A stretch of 64,000 nt of DNA from Aquimarina muelleri DSM 19832 (GCF_000430665.1 NZ_AUML01000006.1:62001-126000); one strand, 5' to 3'; counted from the first letter of the stretch, positions 36,260-45,841 are shown. The notes: generated by a model from the letters alone, not told the origin. Program-made: numbers and translations.

Positions 36260-36715
36260 ATGAGAGAAAAGACAATAGATTATGCACTTAGAGCAACTTG
36301 GATGGCTGTTGCTAAGATGTATAACGAAGAAGCTGGTAAAAAAGGCAGTACAATGGCTACAGGATTTGCGCTTATAAGTATAGATCCAGAAAATGGCACC
36401 CCTTCTACTTCATTAGGCCCAAAGATGGGAATGGAGGCAACTAGTTTATCACGTACTTTGAAAGCTATGGAAGAAAAAGGGTTGATTTTTAGAAAGAAAA
36501 ACCCCCAAGATGGTCGTGGCGTATTAATCTATCTGACTCCTTTTGGCGTAGAAATGAGAAATTTCTCAAAAGAAGTAGTCTTCACCTTTGATAATATGGT
36601 AAAACAACATGTCTCTAAAGAAAAACTAGATATTTTCTTAGAAGTGTTTCAAACCATAAATGATCTAATATCCTCAAAAAAAATTTACTCAAAACAAGAA
36701 TCTATAACACCTTAA
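36260..36715 (+). CDS. MarR-family transcriptional regulator
   Basis: 151 aa with a winged helix-turn-helix (about 40-110): LGPKMGMEATSLSRTLKAME as the recognition-helix region and the wing RKKNPQDGRGVLIYLT. Helices at both ends serve dimerisation. MarR proteins bind palindromic operators as dimers and release on binding a ligand; here acyl-CoA or fatty acid is plausible because the gene heads a beta-oxidation operon. Two identical palindromes upstream of this gene and of the acyl-CoA ligase are the likely targets. Confidence 0.93.
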   Translation: MREKTIDYALRATWMAVAKMYNEEAGKKGSTMATGFALISIDPENGTPSTSLGPKMGMEATSLSRTLKAMEEKGLIFRKKNPQDGRGVLIYLTPFGVEMRNFSKEVVFTFDNMVKQHVSKEKLDIFLEVFQTINDLISSKKIYSKQESITP

Positions 36716-36732
36716 CAACTCGAAGTTAAAAA

Positions 36733-39138
36733 ATGAAAAGAATCATTAAAAAAGTTGCTGTTGTCGGCTCAGGAATTATGGGATCTGGTATTGCATGTCA
36801 TTTCGCTAATATCGGAGTCGAAGTGCTATTGTTAGATATCGTTCCTAGAGAACTAAACGACAAAGAAAAAGCAAGTGGTCTAACACTTGAGGACAAAGTA
36901 GTTCGTAATCGATTAGTAAATGATTCCCTTACAACTGCTCTTAAATCTAAACCTTCACCAATTTACCATCAAAAATTTGCAAATCGTATTACTACTGGAA
37001 ATCTAGAAGATGATATTGCAAAAGTTGCGGATGTAGATTGGATTATAGAAGTCGTAGTTGAAAGACTAGATATTAAAAAAATGGTTTTTGAGAATCTAGA
37101 AAAACATAGAACTCCAGGTACATTAATTACCTCTAACACATCTGGTATTCCTATTCATTTTATGAATGAAGGAAGAAGTGAGGATTTCCAAAAACATTTT
37201 TGTGGCACACACTTCTTTAATCCTGCACGTTACCTGAAGTTATTTGAAATTATCCCTGGCCCTAACACTTCTTCAGAAGTTTTAGATTTTCTTAATGGAT
37301 ATGGAGAACAATACTTAGGAAAAACTTCTGTAGTAGCAAAAGATACCCCTGCCTTTATAGGAAATAGAATTGGGATTTTTAGCATTATGAGTTTATTTCA
37401 TATGGTAAAAGATATGGACTTAACCATAGAAGAAGTAGACAAGCTTACAGGACCAGTAATTGGTCGTCCAAAATCTGCAACCTTCCGTACGGTAGATGTA
37501 GTTGGCTTAGACACATTAGTACATGTAGCTAATGGTATTGCGGATAATTGCCCTAAAGATGAGCGCCTAGAGTTATTCAAACTACCTGATTTTATAGGTT
37601 CCATGATGGATAACAAATGGTTAGGAAGCAAAACGGGACAAGGATTTTACAAAAAGAATGTAGGGGCAGACGGACAAAGAGAAATTCTTTCTTTAGATCT
37701 AAATACTTTAGAATACAGAGCTAACAAAAGAGCATCTTTTGCGACTTTAGAAATGACGAAAACGATAGATAAAGTAGTAGATCGTTTTAAAGTATTAGTA
37801 TCTGGAAAAGACAAAGCAGGAGAATTTTATCGTAAAAACTTATCTGCTTTATTTGCATACGTATCTAACCGAATTCCAGAAATCACAGATGATTTATATA
37901 AGATTGATGATGCTATGAAAGCTGGTTTTGGCTGGGAGCATGGTCCTTTTCAAATATGGGATGCTGTAGGTGTAGAAAAAGGAATAAAAATGATGCAAGC
38001 TGAAGGGTATGAACCTGCTGCTTGGGTAAAAGATATGATTGCCTCAGGAAGTACTTCTTTCTATACCGTTAAAAATGGAGCAACCTATTTTTATGATATC
38101 CCTAAAAAAGAGCAAGTAAAAATACCAGGACAAGATGCCTTTATTATTTTAGACAATATTCGTAAATCTTCAGAAGTATTTAAAAATAGTGGTGTTGTAG
38201 TAGAAGATCTTGGTGATGGAATTCTAAATGTAGAGTTCCAAAGTAAAATGAATACTATTGGTGGCGATGTATTAGCAGGTCTAAATAAAGCTATTGATAT
38301 TGCCGAAAAAGATTTCCAAGGATTAGTTGTTGGTAATCAAGCTGCAAACTTTTCTGTAGGAGCAAATATCGGAATGATATTTATGATGGCTGTAGAGCAA
38401 GAATATGACGAGCTTAATATGGCTATTAAATATTTTCAGGATTCTATGATGCGCATGCGTTATTCTGCAATCCCTACCATTGCTGCTCCTCATGGTATGA
38501 CACTTGGTGGCGGATGCGAACTTTCTATGCATGCAGATAAAGTTGTTGCTGCCGCAGAAACCTATATAGGGCTAGTAGAATTTGGAGTTGGTGTTATTCC
38601 TGGTGGTGGTGGATCTAAGGAGATGGCATTACGAGCCTCAGATACCTTTAAGAAAGATGATGTAGAGCTTAATGTGCTTCAAGAACATTTTTTAACTATT
38701 GGTATGGCAAAGGTATCCACTTCTGCTTATGAAGCGTATGATACTAACATACTTCAAAAAGGAAAAGATATTGTTGTTGTAAATAAAGATCGCCAGATTG
38801 CTACCGCAAAAGCACATGCAAAGTTAATGGCAGAACAAGGATATACCCAACCAGTACGTCGTAAAGATATAAAAGTATTAGGTAAGCAAGCTCTGGGAAT
38901 GTTTCTGGTAGGAACAGACTCTATGGAGGCTAGTAAATATATTTCTGAACACGATCAAAAAATTGCGAATAAGTTAGGATATGTTATGGCAGGTGGAGAT
39001 TTATCTGAGCCAACCCTAGTTACAGAACAATACTTATTAGATCTAGAACGTGAAGCTTTCTTATCTCTTTGTACAGAACGAAAAACTTTAGAGCGTATCG
39101 AACACATGCTTAAGAAAGGAAAACCGTTACGTAATTAG
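36733..39138 (+). CDS. 3-hydroxyacyl-CoA dehydrogenase/enoyl-CoA hydratase fusion
   Basis: 801 aa. The N-terminal NAD-binding domain has VVGSGIMGSGIACHFA (residue 9 on), the dehydrogenase helical domain spans about 190-450 (with GTHFFNPARYLKLFE), and a crotonase-fold enoyl-CoA hydratase part lies at about 480-690, with the oxyanion-hole stretch HGMTLGGGCELSMHA and FGVGVIPGGGGSKEM. The dehydrogenase-first order is opposite to FadB and is usual in Bacteroidota. It carries out the hydration and oxidation steps of fatty acid beta-oxidation. It is second in the marR operon, 17 bases after marR. Confidence 0.94.
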   Translation: MKRIIKKVAVVGSGIMGSGIACHFANIGVEVLLLDIVPRELNDKEKASGLTLEDKVVRNRLVNDSLTTALKSKPSPIYHQKFANRITTGNLEDDIAKVADVDWIIEVVVERLDIKKMVFENLEKHRTPGTLITSNTSGIPIHFMNEGRSEDFQKHFCGTHFFNPARYLKLFEIIPGPNTSSEVLDFLNGYGEQYLGKTSVVAKDTPAFIGNRIGIFSIMSLFHMVKDMDLTIEEVDKLTGPVIGRPKSATFRTVDVVGLDTLVHVANGIADNCPKDERLELFKLPDFIGSMMDNKWLGSKTGQGFYKKNVGADGQREILSLDLNTLEYRANKRASFATLEMTKTIDKVVDRFKVLVSGKDKAGEFYRKNLSALFAYVSNRIPEITDDLYKIDDAMKAGFGWEHGPFQIWDAVGVEKGIKMMQAEGYEPAAWVKDMIASGSTSFYTVKNGATYFYDIPKKEQVKIPGQDAFIILDNIRKSSEVFKNSGVVVEDLGDGILNVEFQSKMNTIGGDVLAGLNKAIDIAEKDFQGLVVGNQAANFSVGANIGMIFMMAVEQEYDELNMAIKYFQDSMMRMRYSAIPTIAAPHGMTLGGGCELSMHADKVVAAAETYIGLVEFGVGVIPGGGGSKEMALRASDTFKKDDVELNVLQEHFLTIGMAKVSTSAYEAYDTNILQKGKDIVVVNKDRQIATAKAHAKLMAEQGYTQPVRRKDIKVLGKQALGMFLVGTDSMEASKYISEHDQKIANKLGYVMAGGDLSEPTLVTEQYLLDLEREAFLSLCTERKTLERIEHMLKKGKPLRN

Positions 39139-39149
39139 TATGGAGAATT

Positions 39150-39554
39150 TAGTATTGAGTAATTAGATAAATCATGCACAAAGTTGAGGATTTAAAAATA
39201 TGGAAAAAGTCAATTGACTTGGCTAAAGCTGTATACCAACTTGCCGCAGAACTTCCATCTAATGAAAAATACGGATTAATTTCTCAGATAAAACGTAGTT
39301 CTATTTCTGTTTCTTCCAATATAGCTGAAGGTGCAGGAAGAAATTCAAATAAAGAATTTAAACATTTTTTGAGTATTGCTAATGGTTCCTGTTATGAACT
39401 TCATACACAATTAATATTAGTAATAGAATTAAATATAATAAGTAAAGAAAAAGTACAACCAGTAATTGAATTTTGTATTGAAATACAGAAAATGAATTAT
39501 TCATTTCAAAAAAGATTATAAATCTCAATACTAACATCTCAATACTCAATACTA
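39150..39554 (+). mobile_element. IVP-type element: four-helix-bundle gene with inverted ends
   Basis: TAGTATTGAG at 39150-39159 is mirrored by CTCAATACTA at 39524-39533, and tandem CTCAATACT copies continue at 39538-39554. The enclosed gene is of the 23S rRNA intervening-sequence type. The element separates two beta-oxidation genes that are normally adjacent. That it is mobile is inferred. Confidence 0.55.
39174..39521 (+). CDS. four-helix bundle protein (23S rRNA IVP family)
   Basis: 115 aa. It has the family hallmarks LKIWKKSIDLAKAVYQLA at the start and QIKRSSISVSSNIAEGAGR in the middle, then a helix with FLSIANGSCYELHTQL. These proteins form pentameric four-helix bundles and were first found in rRNA intervening sequences. 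Their molecular role is unknown. The gene sits inside a beta-oxidation operon, flanked by inverted repeats, and has no functional link to it. Confidence 0.92.
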   Translation: MHKVEDLKIWKKSIDLAKAVYQLAAELPSNEKYGLISQIKRSSISVSSNIAEGAGRNSNKEFKHFLSIANGSCYELHTQLILVIELNIISKEKVQPVIEFCIEIQKMNYSFQKRL

Positions 39555-39561
39555 TAAAACA

Positions 39562-40752
39562 ATGAAAACAGCATATATAGTAAAAGCATATAGAACCGCC
39601 GTAGGAAAAGCTCCTCGTGGTGTGTTCAGATTTAAAAGAACAGATGAATTAGCTGCCGAGACTATCGAGTATATGATGAAGGAACTTCCTAACTTTGATA
39701 AGTCCCGTATCGACGATGTTATTGTTGGTAATGCTATGCCAGAAGGATCTCAAGGGTTAAACATGGCTCGTTTGATCTCTCTTATGGGATTAAACTCTGT
39801 GGATGTACCTGGGGTAACTGTTAACCGGTTTTGCTCTTCAGGGATTGAGACTATAGGTATTGCAACTGCAAAAATACAAGCAGGTATGGCAGATTGTATT
39901 ATCGCTGGTGGTGCAGAGAGCATGAGTTCTGTACCTATGACAGGGTATAAAACAGAATTAAATTATGATTTGGCTAAATCTGGTCATGAAGATTATTATT
40001 GGGGTATGGGTAATACTGCCGAGGCAGTAGCACATCAATTTAAAGTATCTCGTGAGGATCAGGATGAGTTTGCATATAACTCCCACATGAAAGCATTAAA
40101 AGCACAAGCTGAAGGTAAATTTGAGGATCAAATTGTACCCATAAATGTAGAACAGATATATGTAGATGAAAACGGAAAAAAAGCATCCAAATCGTATACA
40201 GTAACTAAAGATGAAGGTCCTCGTGCAGGAACTAGCAAAGAGGCTTTGGCTAAACTTAGACCCGTATTTGAAGCTGGTGGTAGCGTTACCGCTGGTAACT
40301 CCTCACAAATGAGTGATGGTGCTGCCTTTGTAATGGTAATGAGCGAAGAAATGGTTAAAGAATTAAAACTGGAACCAATCGCAAGACTTGTAAACTATGC
40401 AGCAGCAGGTGTAGAACCAAGAATTATGGGTATCGGACCAGTAAAAGCAATCCCTAAAGCTCTTAAACAAGCAGGTTTAAAACAAGGAGATATTGAGTTA
40501 ATAGAACTTAATGAAGCTTTTGCGTCTCAATCTCTGGCAGTAATGCGAGAGTTAGGTCTTAATCAGGATATTGTGAATGTTAATGGAGGAGCCATTGCAT
40601 TGGGCCATCCTCTGGGATGTACTGGTGCTAAACTTTCTGTTCAATTGTTCGATGAGATGCGTAAACGTGACATGAAAGGTAAATATGGAATGGTAACCAT
40701 GTGTGTAGGTACCGGACAAGGAGCTGCAGGAATTTATGAATTTTTAAATTAA
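39562..40752 (+). CDS. fadA: acetyl-CoA C-acyltransferase (thiolase)
   Basis: 396 aa, full-length thiolase. The nucleophile C91 is in [13 protein letters not shown], and the C-terminal motifs [29 protein letters not shown] and [14 protein letters not shown] carry the histidine and second cysteine. It cleaves 3-ketoacyl-CoA with CoA to acetyl-CoA and a shortened acyl-CoA, the last step of beta-oxidation. It is in the operon after the dehydrogenase/hydratase, with the IVP gene in between. Confidence 0.95.
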   Translation: MKTAYIVKAYRTAVGKAPRGVFRFKRTDELAAETIEYMMKELPNFDKSRIDDVIVGNAMPEGSQGLNMARLISLMGLNSVDVPGVTVNRFCSSGIETIGIATAKIQAGMADCIIAGGAESMSSVPMTGYKTELNYDLAKSGHEDYYWGMGNTAEAVAHQFKVSREDQDEFAYNSHMKALKAQAEGKFEDQIVPINVEQIYVDENGKKASKSYTVTKDEGPRAGTSKEALAKLRPVFEAGGSVTAGNSSQMSDGAAFVMVMSEEMVKELKLEPIARLVNYAAAGVEPRIMGIGPVKAIPKALKQAGLKQGDIELIELNEAFASQSLAVMRELGLNQDIVNVNGGAIALGHPLGCTGAKLSVQLFDEMRKRDMKGKYGMVTMCVGTGQGAAGIYEFLN

Positions 40753-40773
40753 ACTAGAATTGAGATATGAGAT

Positions 40774-40820
40774 TTGAGTATTGAGAATACTGTAAAAACT
40801 TTCTTACTACTTAATACTCA
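40774..40820. repeat. remnant of the AGTATTGAG inverted repeat
   Basis: TTGAGTATTGAGAATACT at 40774-40791 and TAATACTCA at 40812-40820 resemble the ends of the IVP element 1.2 kb upstream but enclose no gene. It lies between thiolase and acyl-CoA dehydrogenase. Confidence 0.45.
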
Positions 40821-40848
40821 CTAATAATTACTAAAATCTTATAAAAAA

Positions 40849-42663
40849 ATGAGTACAGAAATAAAAAACAAAGATATTCTTAGAGGAGGACAATTCCTTG
40901 TTAAAGAAACTAAAAGTGAAGATGTATTTACTCCAGAAGATTTTTCTGAGGAGCAAAAAATGATGCGAGATAGTACCAAAGAGTTTGTAGATCGAGAATT
41001 ATGGGCTAATTGGGAAAGATTTGAACATAAAGATTATGCATATACAGAAGAATGTATGCGTAAAGCTGGAGAACTTGGACTTTTAGGAGTTGCTGTACCA
41101 GAAGCATATGATGGTTTAGGTATGGGATTTGTATCTACCATGTTGGTATGTGATTACATATCTGGAGCTACTGGATCCTTTAGTACTGCTTTTGGAGCAC
41201 ATACTGGTATTGGTACCATGCCAATTACCTTATATGGTAATGAAGAGCAAAAGAAAAAATATGTTCCTAAACTAGCAACTGGTGAGTGGTTTGGAGCGTA
41301 TTGCTTAACAGAGCCAGGAGCTGGATCTGATGCAAATTCTGGAAAAACAAAAGCGGTTCTTTCTGACGATGGAAAACATTACTCTATTTCTGGTCAGAAA
41401 ATGTGGATTTCTAATGCAGGATTCTGTAGCTTATTTATTGTTTTTGCACGTATCGAAGATGATAAAAATATCACAGGATTTATTGTAGAAAACGATCCTT
41501 CTAACGGTATTACTATGGGGGATGAAGAAAAGAAATTAGGTATCCACTCCTCTTCTACTCGTCAGGTATTCTTTAACGAAACCAAAGTACCTGTAGAAAA
41601 CATGTTATCTGAAAGAGGTAATGGTTTTAAAATTGCAATGAATGCTCTAAATGTAGGTCGTATCAAACTTGCCGCAGCTTGTTTGGATGCACAGCGTAGA
41701 GTAATTGGAGAGGCTACTAAATATGCAAATGAGCGTATACAGTTTAAAACTCCGATTATGAACTTTGGAGCTATTAAAGCTAAAATTGCAGAAATGGCAA
41801 CAAATACGTATGCAGATGAATCTGCAAGTTATAGAGCTGCAAAAAATATTGAAGATAGAATTACTATCCGCCAGGCAGAAGGAAATACACATCAAGAAGC
41901 AGAACTTAAAGGAGTTGAAGAATATGCTATCGAATGTTCAATTCTTAAAGTTGCCGTTTCTGAAGATGTACAAAGTTGTACCGATGAGGGTATACAAATA
42001 TTTGGAGGTATGGGATTCTCTGCAGATACCCCAATGGAATCTGCATGGAGAGATGCCCGTATTTCTCGTATTTATGAAGGAACCAATGAAATAAACCGTA
42101 TGCTAGCTGTAGGAATGTTGGTTAAAAAGGCAATGAAAGGTCATGTAGACTTACTAGGGCCTGCTATGAAAGTTGCAGATGAACTTACAGGAATTCCTTC
42201 TTTTGATACTCCTGATTATTCTGTATTATTTTCTGAAGAAAAAGAACTTCTTGCTAAACTTAAAAAAGTATTCTTAATGGTTGCTGGATCTGCTGTACAA
42301 AAATTCGGTCCTCAATTAGAAGAACACCAACAATTATTGCTTGCTGCATCCGATATATTAATTGAAATATATATGGCAGAATCTACCATCTTACGTACCG
42401 AAAAAAATGCAAAACGTTTTGGTGAGGATAAACAAGAAACTCAAATTGCAATGTCTCAGTTATACCTATATAATGCTGTAGATATTATTATCAAAAAAGG
42501 AAAAGAAGCAATTGTTTCTTTTGCTGAAGGAGATGAGCAAAGAATGATGTTAATGGGTCTTAAGCGTTTTACGAAGTATGCAAATCAACCAAACGTAGTT
42601 GCTTTAAGAACTAAAATAGCAGATAAAATTGCCAAAGAAAATGGGTATTTCATTGGTCAATAA
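40849..42663 (+). CDS. acyl-CoA dehydrogenase, long form
   Basis: 604 aa. The acyl-CoA dehydrogenase core (about 30-430) has the FAD/substrate motifs [18 protein letters not shown] and KMWISNAGF and the catalytic-base region [17 protein letters not shown]-terminal helical extension (about 450-604) is like that of VLCAD/ACAD9-type enzymes. It oxidises acyl-CoA to trans-2-enoyl-CoA, passing electrons to ETF. It is the last gene of the marR operon and is followed by a terminator. Confidence 0.94.
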   Translation: MSTEIKNKDILRGGQFLVKETKSEDVFTPEDFSEEQKMMRDSTKEFVDRELWANWERFEHKDYAYTEECMRKAGELGLLGVAVPEAYDGLGMGFVSTMLVCDYISGATGSFSTAFGAHTGIGTMPITLYGNEEQKKKYVPKLATGEWFGAYCLTEPGAGSDANSGKTKAVLSDDGKHYSISGQKMWISNAGFCSLFIVFARIEDDKNITGFIVENDPSNGITMGDEEKKLGIHSSSTRQVFFNETKVPVENMLSERGNGFKIAMNALNVGRIKLAAACLDAQRRVIGEATKYANERIQFKTPIMNFGAIKAKIAEMATNTYADESASYRAAKNIEDRITIRQAEGNTHQEAELKGVEEYAIECSILKVAVSEDVQSCTDEGIQIFGGMGFSADTPMESAWRDARISRIYEGTNEINRMLAVGMLVKKAMKGHVDLLGPAMKVADELTGIPSFDTPDYSVLFSEEKELLAKLKKVFLMVAGSAVQKFGPQLEEHQQLLLAASDILIEIYMAESTILRTEKNAKRFGEDKQETQIAMSQLYLYNAVDIIIKKGKEAIVSFAEGDEQRMMLMGLKRFTKYANQPNVVALRTKIADKIAKENGYFIGQ

Positions 42664-42742
42664 TTCTATATAAAGTAGTATATACTTTATGAATAGCCCT
42701 CCCTAAGGCTTTAAACCAGGGAGTTGTTTAAATTTCATTTAG

Positions 42743-42773
42743 AAACCGCCTTTTAATATGTAAAGGCGGTTTT
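42743..42773. terminator. terminator between acyl-CoA dehydrogenase and ArsR-like genes
   Basis: AAACCGCCTTT TAATATGT AAAGGCGGTTT with six Ts on the plus strand, between convergent genes. A second hairpin (CTCCCT...AGGGAG, about 42701-42722) precedes it. Confidence 0.88.
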
Positions 42774-43463
42774 TTAAATTTCTAAATCCAAATATTTCTT
42801 AACCTCTGCTCTCCCTGTTGCTGTAAACACCACTCCTCTAGAATTTTTTATTTTACGTATCCAGTCTTTTTCTATCATAATAGTTAGTAATGATGCTCCT
42901 ATTGCTCCCGCGATATGATATCTACGTTCACTCCAATCCATACAAGGGTGAGCAAAAGATCGTTTTTGTAAAATTATTTGATCTATATCAATACCTACAG
43001 AATCAAACCAAGATTTTCCTGAGGAAGTTACTTTGTATGTTTTTTCAAAAAGCTTTATGATTCCATTAGCAAGTAAAGCATCTGTTATTTTAACACCAAC
43101 CTCCCCTGCTAAATGATCATAACAGGTTCTGGCATAAGTAATATCGCTTTGTTCTGGTTTTTTAGTTTTTTTAACCTTTTTACCTACAGATACTAAACTT
43201 GCCATAGATTCGATAACCTGAGCAACTTCAGAGCTTGCGTATCTATAATATCTATGCCTTCCTTGTTTTTCTACCTGTACTATATTTGCATCTATTAACT
43301 TTTTAAGATGGTTACTCGCAGCTTGTGCTGAAACATTTGCACAGATCGAAAGCTCCATAGCTGTATATGCTCTGCCATCTAGTAAGCACCAAAGCATGGC
43401 AGAACGAGACTTATCTCCCAAAAGAGAAGCTATTTCAGAAAATTTATTTTCAAATTCTTCCAT
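42774..43463 (-). CDS. ArsR-type winged-helix regulator with C-terminal domain
   Basis: 229 aa. The N-terminal ArsR/SmtB-type winged helix (about 5-95) includes DKSRSAMLWCLLDGRAYTAM, the recognition region ANVSAQAASNHLKKL and the wing EKQGRHRYYRYAS. The C-terminal 110 residues include LAGEVGVKITDALLANGII and CMDWSERRYHIAGAIGASLL, a conserved block of unknown ligand specificity; C, H and D residues there could bind a metal or effector. There is no target evident nearby. The tandem array lies immediately upstream of it. Confidence 0.9.
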   Translation of the reverse strand: MEEFENKFSEIASLLGDKSRSAMLWCLLDGRAYTAMELSICANVSAQAASNHLKKLIDANIVQVEKQGRHRYYRYASSEVAQVIESMASLVSVGKKVKKTKKPEQSDITYARTCYDHLAGEVGVKITDALLANGIIKLFEKTYKVTSSGKSWFDSVGIDIDQIILQKRSFAHPCMDWSERRYHIAGAIGASLLTIMIEKDWIRKIKNSRGVVFTATGRAEVKKYLDLEI

Positions 43464-43574
43464 ATACTAAACCTATAGTATTTATCATAAAGCACCTAAG
43501 TAATTTAATATTTTTTACTTCATTAATACCTAAAAAAGGTATGTAATTCCTATGGATAACTTTGAATTATTAAT

Positions 43575-43902
43575 AGTAACTTCAGGTCTTCCACTAGAGC
43601 CCCAGAATGATTCACAGTAACTTTTGATGTTCCACTAGAACCCCAGAACCATCCACAGTAACTTTTGATATTCCACTAGAGCCCCAGAATGATCCACAGT
43701 AACTTTTGATGTTCCACTAGAACCCCAGAACCATCCACAGTAACTTTTGATATTCCACTAGAGCCCCAGAATGATCCACAGTAACTTTTGATGTTCCACT
43801 AGAACCCCAGAACCATCCACAGTAACTTTTGATATTCCACTAGAGCCCTAGAATGATCCACAGTAACTTTTGATATTCCACTAGAACCCCAGAATGATCC
43901 AC
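43575..43902. repeat. tandem array, eight copies of a 41-bp unit
   Basis: Eight head-to-tail 41-bp copies, each beginning AGTAAC. Two variants alternate (GATGTTCCACTAGAACCC and GATATTCCACTAGAGCCC), giving an 82-bp higher-order period. Each unit contains the inverted repeat TTC-CACTA-GAA. The array is about 44% GC, richer than its surroundings, with stops in the frames, so it is noncoding. It fills most of the 469-bp gap 43464-43932. Confidence 0.92.
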
Positions 43903-43932
43903 AGCAAGTTTGGTTCCTTCTCTATTCTATTA

Positions 43933-44403
43933 TTAATCCCATATTATAGAAGTTTCCATCCTTAATGTTCTTAAATATCCCAACATCTGCCCGATATGTA
44001 CAGATTCATGAAATGCAATTCTATTAAGGTAATCTCCAAGTTTTTTACTCTGCCCTACTTCTGTTCTTTCTATCTTTATATTTTCGAGATCAGATTCTGC
44101 AAGCCCATGTATCATTTGTAAAAAACTATTTCTATATTTTTCAGCCATTTCTAACTCAAACTCTACGTCTATATACTTTAAGTTAGCCCACGGGGATTTA
44201 TAATCGCCCAAATTGCCTCTATTATCAATTATTTTATGAAATAAATGTTCACTCTCAAGCACATGTCTTATCATTTGGATACTAGTAAATGCATCTTTAT
44301 CTGGTTTCCAGTATAAATAATCTTTTGGTATTTTTTTCCATAGTTTAATACTTCGTCTTCTTGTCTCGGTAAAATTTAATATTATAACTTGAATAGAGTT
44401 CAT
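43933..44403 (-). CDS. DinB-like four-helix protein
   Basis: 156 aa, DinB/YfiT-like metal-binding helical bundle. The helix with IRHVLESEHLFHKIID and the C-terminal FHESVHIGQMLGYLRTL supply the histidines expected of the metal site. Members include thiol transferases and many proteins of unknown role, often related to stress or detoxification. It ends just before the short TIR element and starts after the 41-bp array. Confidence 0.88.
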   Translation of the reverse strand: MNSIQVIILNFTETRRRSIKLWKKIPKDYLYWKPDKDAFTSIQMIRHVLESEHLFHKIIDNRGNLGDYKSPWANLKYIDVEFELEMAEKYRNSFLQMIHGLAESDLENIKIERTEVGQSKKLGDYLNRIAFHESVHIGQMLGYLRTLRMETSIIWD

Positions 44404-44416
44404 AAAATTTCTTATT

Positions 44417-44592
44417 TAGTGTCTGGTCGGAAATAGACGAGTTTCAGAATTTGAAAGATTCTTGATAAAATTTTGATTTTATTTTGGGAAGCAGATACAT
44501 TAGCATCAGACAACTAAAAAAAAGCATGAATTTTATAAAAAGAATCCAATTTGGTTTTGCTGTATTTCCGACCATACACTGACCATACACTA
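44417..44592. repeat. MITE-like element (176 bp, TIRs TAGTGTMTGGTCGGAAATA)
   Basis: The left end (44417-44435) recurs inverted at 44563-44592, where GACCATACACT is duplicated in tandem (44570-44580 and 44581-44591). The interior is noncoding. The right end overlaps the stop codon of the ACT-domain gene, so insertion may have shaped its C-terminus. Confidence 0.55.
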
Positions 44593-44985
44593 GTTATATA
44601 CTCCTTTACTCCAATTATCCGAAACAACTTTCCCTTTTTCATAATCATCTACCACTAGTATTAATTGGTTATCATGATCGCTATATAAAACCTGTATATT
44701 AACTCCTGCCTGTTGCATTATACGAGTTATTTTTCCTAATTGTCCGGGTTGGTCCTGTTGTAACCGTTGTATCAATATTTTATTTTCTTTTATAACTTTA
44801 ATATTGTTATTTTCTAAAGCCTTTCTTGCTTTGGTTGCATCTTCAAAAAGAAAGTGAGCAGTTCCCGAGTTCCCAGCGATCCATGCGCCTCCTCCCTCAA
44901 CACTTACCTTGGCACTTGCTAATACCTCTCCCATTTTTGCTAAGGCTCCGGGATGGTTTTCTAATTGTATTTCTAAATCTTTCAT
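44590..44985 (-). CDS. ACT-domain protein, two ACT repeats
   Basis: 131 aa with two ACT domains in tandem: the first begins LEIQLENHPGALAKMGEVLA, the second begins near residue 68 with ILIQRLQQDQPGQLGKITRI. ACT domains bind amino acids or other small effectors, and stand-alone pairs are thought to act as regulators. No catalytic domain is attached. It lies 14 bases from the OsmC gene, its probable operon partner. Its stop codon lies within the right end of the neighbouring TIR element. Confidence 0.88.
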   Translation of the reverse strand: MKDLEIQLENHPGALAKMGEVLASAKVSVEGGGAWIAGNSGTAHFLFEDATKARKALENNNIKVIKENKILIQRLQQDQPGQLGKITRIMQQAGVNIQVLYSDHDNQLILVVDDYEKGKVVSDNWSKGVYN

Positions 44986-44999
44986 ACTTTAAAATATAT

Positions 45000-45467
45000 T
45001 TATTTAATTATTGGATGTATACTAATTTTTGATTGTATCGAATTTGCTATATAACATCTGGAATGAGCTGCGTAATGCATTTTTTCTATTTGATCTAAAG
45101 AAGGTGTTTCTAAGTTTGAAAAAACAACCTTTGGGTTTAATATGATTTGGCGGATTGCCATTTTTCCTTTTTCGTTTTGGCCCGTAGTCCCTATAACGGT
45201 ATCTGTGTACGACTCGATACTGTAATCTTGGTGTGCCGCAATAGAAAGAAAAAACAACATATGGCAGCTCGAAACGGATGCTAAAAAAGCTTCTTCTGGA
45301 TCTACGGCAGAGGCATCAGACATAGGGATGGAAACAATTTCTGGAGAAGAGGATGCTACTAACTCTATACCTCCATCAAAGAACCACGTATGTACTCTGC
45401 TGTATTTTCCATCTTTAAATATTTCCTGCTTTTGTTTTTTCCAAAATATTTTTGCTGAATGCTTCAT
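45000..45467 (-). CDS. OsmC/Ohr-family peroxide-detoxifying protein
   Basis: 155 aa, OsmC-like fold. The two conserved redox cysteines are present in SSCHMLFFLSIAAH (about residue 68) and SRCYIANSIQSK (about 137), with DPEEAFLASVSSCH as the family signature. It reduces organic hydroperoxides or acts on related electrophiles in the cytoplasm. The general OsmC type is more likely than Ohr. In a probable operon with the ACT-domain gene. Confidence 0.9.
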   Translation of the reverse strand: MKHSAKIFWKKQKQEIFKDGKYSRVHTWFFDGGIELVASSSPEIVSIPMSDASAVDPEEAFLASVSSCHMLFFLSIAAHQDYSIESYTDTVIGTTGQNEKGKMAIRQIILNPKVVFSNLETPSLDQIEKMHYAAHSRCYIANSIQSKISIHPIIK

Positions 45468-45610
45468 TTAGATTTCTATGATTTTTGAATGTTTTTTTTG
45501 ATTTACTTACTGTAAAAGTAAAACGGATCGTTTTCATTCATTTCATTCTATAATGAAGTATGGATTTCATTAATAAGTAATTATATATATTTGGATATTC
45601 TGGATTTTTG

Positions 45611-45706
45611 AAATCAAGAACCTCGGAGCAAGCTCGCGAGGTATGCTTCCGAAAATATATTTTGTTTTCGAAGCAAGCGAGAATTAAACTCCACAATGTG
45701 GATTAA
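45611..45706. repeat. three-hairpin repeat element, copy A
   Basis: Three adjacent hairpins: CCTCG-GAGC-AA-GCTC-G-CGAGG (45621-45641), TGCTTCCGAAAA...TTTTCGAAGCA (45644-45675) and TCCAC-AAT-GTGGA (45690-45702). A diverged second copy lies at 62695-62793. It is noncoding and fills the centre of the gap 45468-45841, where I see nothing else. Confidence 0.6.
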
Positions 45707-45841
45707 ATGTGGGTAAAACCATTTTTAATTTTTAAGAATTACGTTATATAACCATAAGTGATTGTTACTTTTAAATAAGTATCCACCAGTTTTTAAATTA
45801 TGTTCCTTACTTTTATCTGGATTATAGGATTAAATCTTACT

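Noticed and set aside
36733-39138. FadB orthologue (enterobacterial trifunctional-type order)
   Set aside because: The dehydrogenase domain is N-terminal and the hydratase domain C-terminal, the reverse of FadB, so the fadB symbol was not used.
43575-43902. CRISPR array
   Set aside because: The 41-bp units are contiguous, with no unique spacers, and no cas genes are present in the window.
44600-45470. Horizontal transfer of the ACT-OsmC pair together with the TIR element
   Set aside because: Base composition and codon use look like the neighbours, and one short TIR element on one side is not evidence of transfer.
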